Source: Diphasiastrum complanatum
Lineage: Eukaryota; Streptophyta; Lycopodiopsida; Lycopodiales; Lycopodiaceae
Assembly: GCA_029204225.1 (NCBI GenBank)
Contig: CM055114.1
Span: forward strand, 10,067,948-10,131,947
DNA: 64,000 nt
Direction: 5' to 3'
In this document: in pieces, positions 58,240 through 64,000 of the stretch
Numbering within the stretch: position 1 is the stretch's first letter
Layout: every line of letters begins with the position of its first letter
Translations under genes and position numbers: made by a program
Notes under the pieces: model-generated
The model's database searches: none
Seen by the model: the letters and a program-made list of their open reading frames with translations, nothing else
Told to the model about the DNA's origin: nothing

Positions 58240-58990
58240 ATGTTGTCCTCAGAATTTGACATTACATTTCTGGGCGAAGCTCAATACTGTCTAGGTATTC
58301 GAATCCAAAGAGACATGAAGCATAAGTTAATCTATATTACTCAGCAAAGATATATCTACAATATGTCTATCAGATATAATATGATGAATTGTAAATTTGC
58401 TCACTCACCAATGGACCCAAGACTCAAATTGTCCTCAGACGATAGAAGAGAAGGAGCAGATGCATGAGTACCCTTCTCATTCGATAATAGGTTCTCTTAT
58501 GTATGCAATGATCTGTACTAGACCAAACATAGCTTTTGTTGTCAGTTCCTTAAGTCAGTGTATGGCTAATCTTGGAATTACACATTGGAAGGCTCTCAAC
58601 AGAGTTATAAGATACATTCGAGCTACTATGGACCTATGCATTTGTTATGGATCAGTTGACAACGACAAACTCAATATTCTCCGTGGTTATTCAGATGCAA
58701 GAGGGGTAGGAGATGGAGACACTCGCAAATCCACATATGGATTTACATTATTCTTCAACAACGGTTTGATTTCTTGGAACAGTCGCAAGCAAACTTTGAT
58801 AGCTCTATCATCTACCGAATCAGAGTATATCGTAGTAGTGTGGTTGAGAAATTTACTTTCAATTACTCATTTTTTTACACAGTCTGTAGAAATACAAGGG
58901 AATCGAACAACATGTGGCTTCGACACTCTCGACTATCAAAGGATCGAGTTCTAGTTCATTATGAAGATAACTACTTTTCCAATTGGATAC
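58240..58990 (+). pseudogene. Copia RT end and RNase H
   Basis: SSEFDITFLGEAQYCLGIRI, YITQQRYIYNMSIRYNMMNC and SPMDPRLKLS; a frame change at about 58450; then YPSHSIIGSLMYAMICTRPN, WKALNRVIRYIRATMDLCIC, GYSDARGVGDGDTRKSTYGF and LISWNSRKQTLIALSSTESE. After EYIVVVWLRNLL the RNase H end is degenerate. No 3' LTR recognised. Confidence 0.85.
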
Positions 58991-60029
58991 ATGATAGAGC
59001 ATTGTGGCTAAGCTTCAACTGCGACCTATGACCTAATAAGTTGTCCTAATTGAATAAGCCTAAGCGACATTCCTCATTAGTATAAATAGCTGATCATTAG
59101 ATGATAAAATAATGACAAAATTCTCACAGTGATGATTTTATCTACTTCAAATATTGCCAGTAGCGCTTATTGCTTGTCAAGGAAAGTGTATCAAACAGAG
59201 TTATCAGTAGAGATAATTTAGAGTACGCGGCTGCATCTGCTATTGTTTTGTACTCGCATCATCTGATTTGTACATACTACTTATTGAATCAATCACACTT
59301 TTTTAATAAGTTCAGTATTATGTCAGAATGTATGCAAGCTTCTATGAAGCTATTTTGTATCCGAGAAATCACTTATCAATTAGTCAGAATTGTCGAATGT
59401 TTCGATATTATGATATTCTATAACTATCACTTACATTATGTAATTATTTGTCTATGAAATCACTAGTACTAATTTTTTCAAAGTTAGCTACTAAAAGATC
59501 GAACGTGACGATTGTCGTGATAACTTTGTTCGATTTTTGGTAGGCGTAGTCATGCATTAGAAGAAGGATTATTCTGCAAGGCCCGATAGTCCGTTTGTCG
59601 GCTTCGACTTTATCACTATCGTTTCCTCTTTCCTTGTTCCAACATTATCTTGCACAGAGGAGATGCTATTGGAGATTGATTAGTAGCATCTGCATGGTTG
59701 GGTGGTTTGGCTTCACTGTCATTCCTTTGTGTGTGTCTTGTAAGCAGGATCTTGGAGGTGCTCCTTACAATTATTTTTTCATAGTGGGACAATAGTAGGT
59801 CCCCATGGCCATAGATTTTTGGTGCAGTTTCAATCAATTAGTCTCCCATGAATATAGACCCCATTCACCGTGTAAATTTTGGATTTGGTTAGACAAACTA
59901 TTTGAAGCCTTGTAGCCCAGGCTTTAGATCGAGGGCATCGGCTTGTAGCGCTACATTGTTACTTAATTAGTGATGCAAGAGGAGAAGATGAAAAATCATA
60001 ACTCTGAACCAAGGGTTTCGGAAGCGTGA
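58991..60029. other. Intergenic sequence upstream of the host gene
   Basis: No gene supported. A 66-codon plus frame at 59595-59795 and its antisense show no motif. This probably holds distal promoter sequence of the RRM gene. Confidence 0.4.
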
Positions 60030-60183
60030 GACATGGCCATTAGACTGACCTGGGCAGTCACATGAACCCTGTTTGATCAACAGACATAACAATGAATCCA
60101 TGGAGCTTGGTTGATCAAGAGACATGGCCAGAGACTCTGACTTGGGCATTCACATGAACCCTGGCTGATCAACACACATACAA
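60030..60183 (+). repeat. 63-bp direct repeat upstream of the RRM gene
   Basis: Copies at about 60030-60092 and 60121-60183 share GACATGGCC, GACTTGGGCA-type, TCACATGAACCCTG and TGATCAACA.ACATA, with a 28-base spacer that itself repeats TTGATCAA. About 80% identical by eye. Confidence 0.8.
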
Positions 60184-60229
60184 ATATTTTAATGGGCTTT
60201 CAAAACAAGTGGAGCTTGTCTCGACTCCC

Positions 60230-60568
60230 CATCTATTAATCCGGTTCATAGGAAAGTGAGGCCTCCTTTAAGCGAGCGAGATTAAAAGGCACTTACCATT
60301 CTTCCCTTGGAACCACCCTAAAAGATATGAGGTCCAAAGGTGGTAGGTATAGCCTTTCAACTGCCAGTTTCTGAGCGAGGCTCCCTCCCTATCTTGCCCT
60401 AACAAGTACAAGTAATAAGTACATTTCTTTCTTCTCCATAGCTCCTTCTCGATCCCTTTTCTCGTATTTTTTCTGCACTCACGATCCGATCCATCTCTTT
60501 TTGGCGAAGAAGGCTTTGCAGCTTGCTCGCTCCTTAAGACGCCGTCGGTCAGTGCTGTTGTTGGCGCC
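60230..60568 (+). promoter_or_regulatory. Proximal promoter and 5' UTR of the RRM gene
   Basis: The sequence becomes pyrimidine-rich (TTTCTTTCTTCTCC, CTCCTTCTCGATCCCTTTTC) shortly before the ATG, as in many plant leaders. No strong TATA box; AGATTAAAAGGC near 60281 is a weak candidate. An intron in the leader cannot be excluded. Confidence 0.35.
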
Positions 60569-61831
60569 ATGAGGACTCGAGGCACTGGCCCCGGCAGCGC
60601 CAAGAAGAGTCCTGCGACCAGAAAAGCCGCCAGCAGCAAAACTAACAGCAGTACTCCTCACAAATCTCCCCTGCAAACCCCAAACGGACAGCAGGATTTG
60701 GATGCAGCAGCATCTCCTGTTGCAGATTTCCAATCTCCGGCCTTGAATGCGATGCCACAGGACCCGTTCCTTGCTCCTGATGATGCTACTGCTGTCAAAT
60801 CTGCAGGGCTCAATGGTGTGGCAGATCAGTCGGGAATTATTAAGCAAGAGCAGAGTGCTTTGAAGTCTCAGGCATCTTCTCAGTTACAGGCAGCTGCTGG
60901 AGATAAGATGACAGAGTATATAGTGGATTATAACCTAGGTGAAAAGCAGGCTTCAAAGGTAACTGATGACAAAGCGGCTACAGCAGATGCAAGCCGTGAA
61001 AAGAGTAATGCAAATGCTTCTGGTCAGGGGGTAGAGAGGAGCATCAATGGGGCGTCATTTGCAGCTGAAGGCCTTGCTGAAGCTATTGTAAAAAGCATGG
61101 ACAGTAAAGCTACTGCGGAGGAGCATGACAAGAAAGAAGTATCAGAGAAAGAAGGCAAAGAAGAAGAAGAGGAGGAGGAGGAGGAGGAGGAAGTAGAGGA
61201 AATAGAGGAGATTGAAGTCGAAGAAGAAATTGAAAACGAAGAAGGAGCTGAGGAAGAAGTAGATGACGAAGAGGAAGTGGAGGAAGTGGAAATGGAGGAC
61301 CAAGAAGGTGAAGAGGAGGAAGTAGTTGAGGAAGAGGAGCTAGCAGAAGACGAGGATGAAGAGGGAGAGCAAGAGGGCCAAGGGGATGAGGAAGCAGAAT
61401 CAGAAGAGGAAATAGAAGTTATTGAAGAAATTGAGTATGAAGACGAAGAGGAAGTAGAATACGAGGAGGAAGAAATTGAGGTTGAGGAAGAAATCGAGGT
61501 TGAGGAAGAAGAGCAAGAGGGAGATGGGGAGGAAGAAATGGAGGATGTACAAGAAGAAGCAGAGCAATTTGCAAAGGAGTACCCAGATGTCCAACAAGTT
61601 ATGCCTGTATCCGAAAGGCAAAAACGAAAGAAGATGGAGGTTTTCGTAGGGGGCCTTGATCGAGATGCTACAGAGGAAGACCTGAAGAAAGTATTTGAAA
61701 GAGTGGGCGAGGTGAAGGAGGTCAGATTAATGAAAAGTTTTCACACAGGCAAGAATAAAGGTTTTGCTTTTGTTCAATATGCCACTGCAGCACAAGCACA
61801 GCGTGCTGCCATCGAGCTTGAGCGTGTTCAG
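60569..61831 (+). CDS. hnRNP Q/SYNCRIP-like RNA-binding protein, exon 1
   Basis: Likely a nuclear RNA-binding protein of the plant hnRNP Q/LIF2-like group. The ATG at 60569 (GGCGCCATGAGG) begins MRTRGTGPGSAKKSPATRKA, a basic Ser/Thr-rich start. Residues about 60-190 are low in complexity. Residues about 194-330 are almost entirely Glu/Asp with Val/Ile (EEIEEIEVEEEIE type). A basic patch (ERQKRKK, 349-355) precedes the first RRM: RNP2 VFVGGL at 358-363 and RNP1 KGFAFVQY at 397-404. The exon ends GTTCAG|GTTGGT at 61831, after the RRM1 beta4 region; the frame runs on only 13 more codons into the intron. Family members have two further RRMs, which must lie beyond the window. It is uninterrupted and unlike the TE debris around it. 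A nucleolin-type protein is the main alternative. Confidence 0.82.
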
Positions 61832-62679
61832 GTTGGTTTTATTTGTGAATTGCAATGTTCTTCTGGATTATAACTATCCCTAGTTTTTCATCCTATTTTC
61901 AATCTTGAGCTTTCAATGATCTATGCCAAATCCGACTAGCCTGAGCCTTGGAAAATCAACCAACCTGAATGAGGCCTTATGGCCTGCTAACATTATATGA
62001 GACCACATCATATTTAAGTGGGACATATTGAATGTCACTGTACCTTAAAGATCAGATCAAGACTATTCTCTTCCTCATCTAGATCCAAATTCTCTTGTCA
62101 ATCAGTGATGTTGCGACTTCAACCGTATGCATCACTCCTTGGAGATTAGATCAAGAGGATTCTCTTGCTCATCTAGATCCAAATTCTTGTGGTAATTATT
62201 AGTGTGGCAACTTTAACCGCATGCATGGTGATCTTGTTGTATAGATTCTTGCATGTAGAGATGCTTTCTTGTGAAAGCATGCTCCTCATTTGAGTGAAGC
62301 ATTAGGTTGGATAGACAATGAGCCTCTGCTTAATAGGGTGATAACATTGTTTTAGGATGAAATTGGGAGATGGCACCATGTGCATGTTTGCAATGTTGAT
62401 ATTCATTGCATGTGCTTGTCTCGATTCTCCACCCTTATTCTCAGGATGAAGATCAACGACAATGTATGTAGCCATACACGTCCATGCACATGCTTCAATT
62501 GTGCATGTGTTTGACTATGGAGTGTGTGCATGTTTCGAATGAAGAAACGCGTTCGAAATGTCCTGTTCGAAACAGGCCCGTTTCAAAATGTCAACCAGAC
62601 GTTCGAAACGACTGTGGAAAAATGCAATTTTTTTTGCTTTCTGCGCGGTCCCGAGAGGTGGGATAGACAGTTTTTGCAC

Positions 62680-62681
<2 letters not shown>

Positions 62682-62740
<59 letters not shown>

Positions 62741-62770
62741 AGAAGAAGAAGAAGAAGAAGAAGAAGAAGA
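62682..62770. repeat. (GA)n followed by (GAA)n
   Basis: About 27 GA units (62682-62737) pass directly into about 11 GAA units (62737-62770). It sits at the 3' edge, in minus sense, of the first TE-like segment. Confidence 0.95.
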
Positions 62771-62774
62771 GAAG

Positions 62775-63320
62775 AATAAATTAATGTCTATAGAGTGCCC
62801 TTGGGCACATAAGACAAAGAAAAAGTACATCAGAAAGGAGCATTGTCCATGTTGGACTTCTTTCAGCTAAAACTAAAACAGAAATAGCCGAAAATAAAAC
62901 CAAAGCTTAACCTCCAGCGATGGTGAGGGTACAAAAGTAGTAGCTTAACCACCAGCTACGCGGAGGAATAAAACTCACTAACTGAGAAAAAAATTGTGTG
63001 ATCTGGTGCGAGGCACATGGTGGCCTCTGGTGATGAACTTTTGATGGTCGAGGAATACGTTGGAGCTTCGGTAGACGAGCTGGAATGTCAATCTCACTGT
63101 CCGAAGTATCTTCTCTAACTCTTTTATGAAAGAAAAGTGTAATATGTGGTTGGCTGTGGTCAAGATCCTTATCATCCGACATAATAGAAGATCTCAACGA
63201 GAACATCTCTCATAATAGCAAACCAACACATCTCGCATCTGGATAGGTAAAGAAGGAACCAAGCGTGAGTGGCGTGTCCCGATAGAGACAGTGGTATCTG
63301 CCTCTGATCTCATAGTAGGC
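62775..63320 (-). pseudogene. Unclassified TE-like segment, copy 1
   Basis: In sense it carries REMFSLRSSIMSDDKDLDHS, QPHITLFFHKRVREDTSDSE and LPKLQRIPRPSKVHHQRPP, ending in GG at 62907. A non-coding tail follows with GTCTTATGTGCCCAAGGGCA and GACATTAATTTATT just before the (GAA/GA)n tract. It parallels the segment at 63399-64000 in coding tail, 3' tail and terminal microsatellite. The family is unknown; the coding part looks like the C-terminus of a transposon protein. Confidence 0.45.

Positions 63321-63321
<1 letters not shown>

Positions 63322-63398
<77 letters not shown>
63322..63398. repeat. (GA)n microsatellite, about 38 repeats
   Basis: Pure GA array from 63322, ending GAGAAAGAAAGC. 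It separates the two TE-like segments. Confidence 0.95.
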
Positions 63399-63402
<4 letters not shown>

Positions 63403-64000
63403 AAGCTTTATTAATGTCTTTTCCATGCCAAAAGGCATATAAGACTAGTAAATGTACATGTCAAGTATGTGGTAACCATAGGAGCGTATGAAACGTCTCC
63501 AAAACAGTAACAAAAGTAGCAAGTCTAGAGCTAAAGCTATAAACTGAAATAGATGTGATGCTATAAGAAACAAGTGGGAGCATGTATACTGCTAACAGTC
63601 ATGAGTGAGTTATGACGCTATCATCTAGTCCTGTCCTGTTGGTGATGATGCTATAGAAGGATGTAATACGGCCTGCGGCATGAAGGGCCACTGGTGGTCT
63701 ATGACGTCGTCTGAGAGGATGAAGAGGTCTCCTCGTGATAGGTCGAGTAGCTCGTGCTGCAACATGGGTATGTGTGGGACGCTGTCTCTGGTCTCTGTGG
63801 GCAAGTAGGTCATCATCATCATCGTCGTCACCGTCATCAAATCGTCCTCTCCTCCTGGAGAAGGAAGAAGTGATCTGAGGCTGAGAAACTTGACTCAGCT
63901 GGGCTGTCTGATACAAATCCTGTCGTAGTATAAACATCTCTCGTATCATGAGTGCCGCGCATCGGGAATCCTCATAAGCTATGAGCGATCGTAAGGTGAC
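63399..64000 (-). pseudogene. Unclassified TE-like segment, copy 2
   Basis: In sense it carries MIREMFILRQDLYQTAQLSQ, QPQITSSFSRRRGRFDDGDD (with an Asp run) and LLAHRDQRQRPTHTHVAARA, matching copy 1 in order (REMF.LR, QPQIT..F, acidic run, RP-rich tail). Its 3' tail has GTCTTATATGCCTTTTGGCA and GACATTAATAAAGC, an AATAAA signal, then (CT)n. Open to the right window edge. Confidence 0.45.

Larger units (their letters stand above)
61832..64000 (+). other. Start of a long intron of the RRM gene
   Basis: From the donor GTTGGT at 61832 no sequence resembling RRM2 is found up to the window end, so the first intron is at least 2.17 kb. It contains two related TE-like segments on the minus strand and two (GA)n arrays. 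Confidence 0.6.

Noticed and set aside
59595-59837. Overlapping plus (66 codon) and minus (73 codon) frames upstream of the RRM gene
   Set aside because: No motif, no splice or promoter context; likely chance.

Overview
Nuclear DNA of a land plant. The evidence is plant-type Ty1/copia and Ty3/gypsy chromovirus retrotransposons, a CACTA (En/Spm) transposase fragment, a plant-type LINE and, at the right end, exon 1 of an hnRNP Q/SYNCRIP-like RNA-binding protein gene. The dense nesting of elements and very long (CT)n/(GA)n tracts suggest a large, repeat-rich genome such as a fern or gymnosperm; the species cannot be told from sequence alone. I saw no tRNA, rRNA, CRISPR or bacterial-type operon.

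Layout. 0.5-4.45 kb: internally deleted copia (Copia-1, +) with its 3' LTR. 4.5-8.6 kb: decayed CACTA transposase 3' end with two visible introns, a higher-order satellite of AT-rich spacers and (CT)n blocks, and palindromic subterminal-type repeats. 8.6-15.1 kb: copia fragment fused to an almost full-length chromovirus whose left LTR starts close to the predicted transcription start. 15.1-21.7 kb: three truncated minus-strand copia copies (families A, A, E). 21.7-27.7 kb: two plus-strand family A copies, one with a 566-codon open frame. 27.7-31.3 kb: family B LTR pieces, an antisense copia and a family B copia. 31.3-36.0 kb: unassigned spliced ORFs on both strands, a 210-bp direct repeat and LTR pieces. 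36.0-39.9 kb: minus-strand LINE lacking its endonuclease. 39.9-42.6 kb: second copy of an unrecognised protein family, LTR and RT scraps, a 25-bp minisatellite and an unknown 145-aa ORF. 42.6-49.6 kb: two copia elements (G minus, H plus) and a gypsy integrase fragment. 50.1-51.4 kb: gypsy gag-protease with unusual zinc knuckles. 51.6-59 kb: more copia mosaics. 59-64 kb: promoter region, exon 1 and the start of a long intron of the one credible host gene.

Families are named locally: A has LTRs with TGTGAAA/TTTCACA ends; B has an LTR ending CCCCATCA; E has an LTR starting TGTTGGA and carrying GAAGGTGCCCT sub-repeats; F, G, H and I are other copia copies. Almost every element is broken by stops, frameshifts, deletions or joins to another element in the opposite orientation. 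The window therefore has no working gene system beyond the host gene. The most unusual content is a small unrecognised protein family present twice (33.57 kb minus, 40.15 kb plus), the possible template-switch chimera at 9.0 kb, and retroelement-flanked ORFs of unknown origin between 31 and 36 kb.
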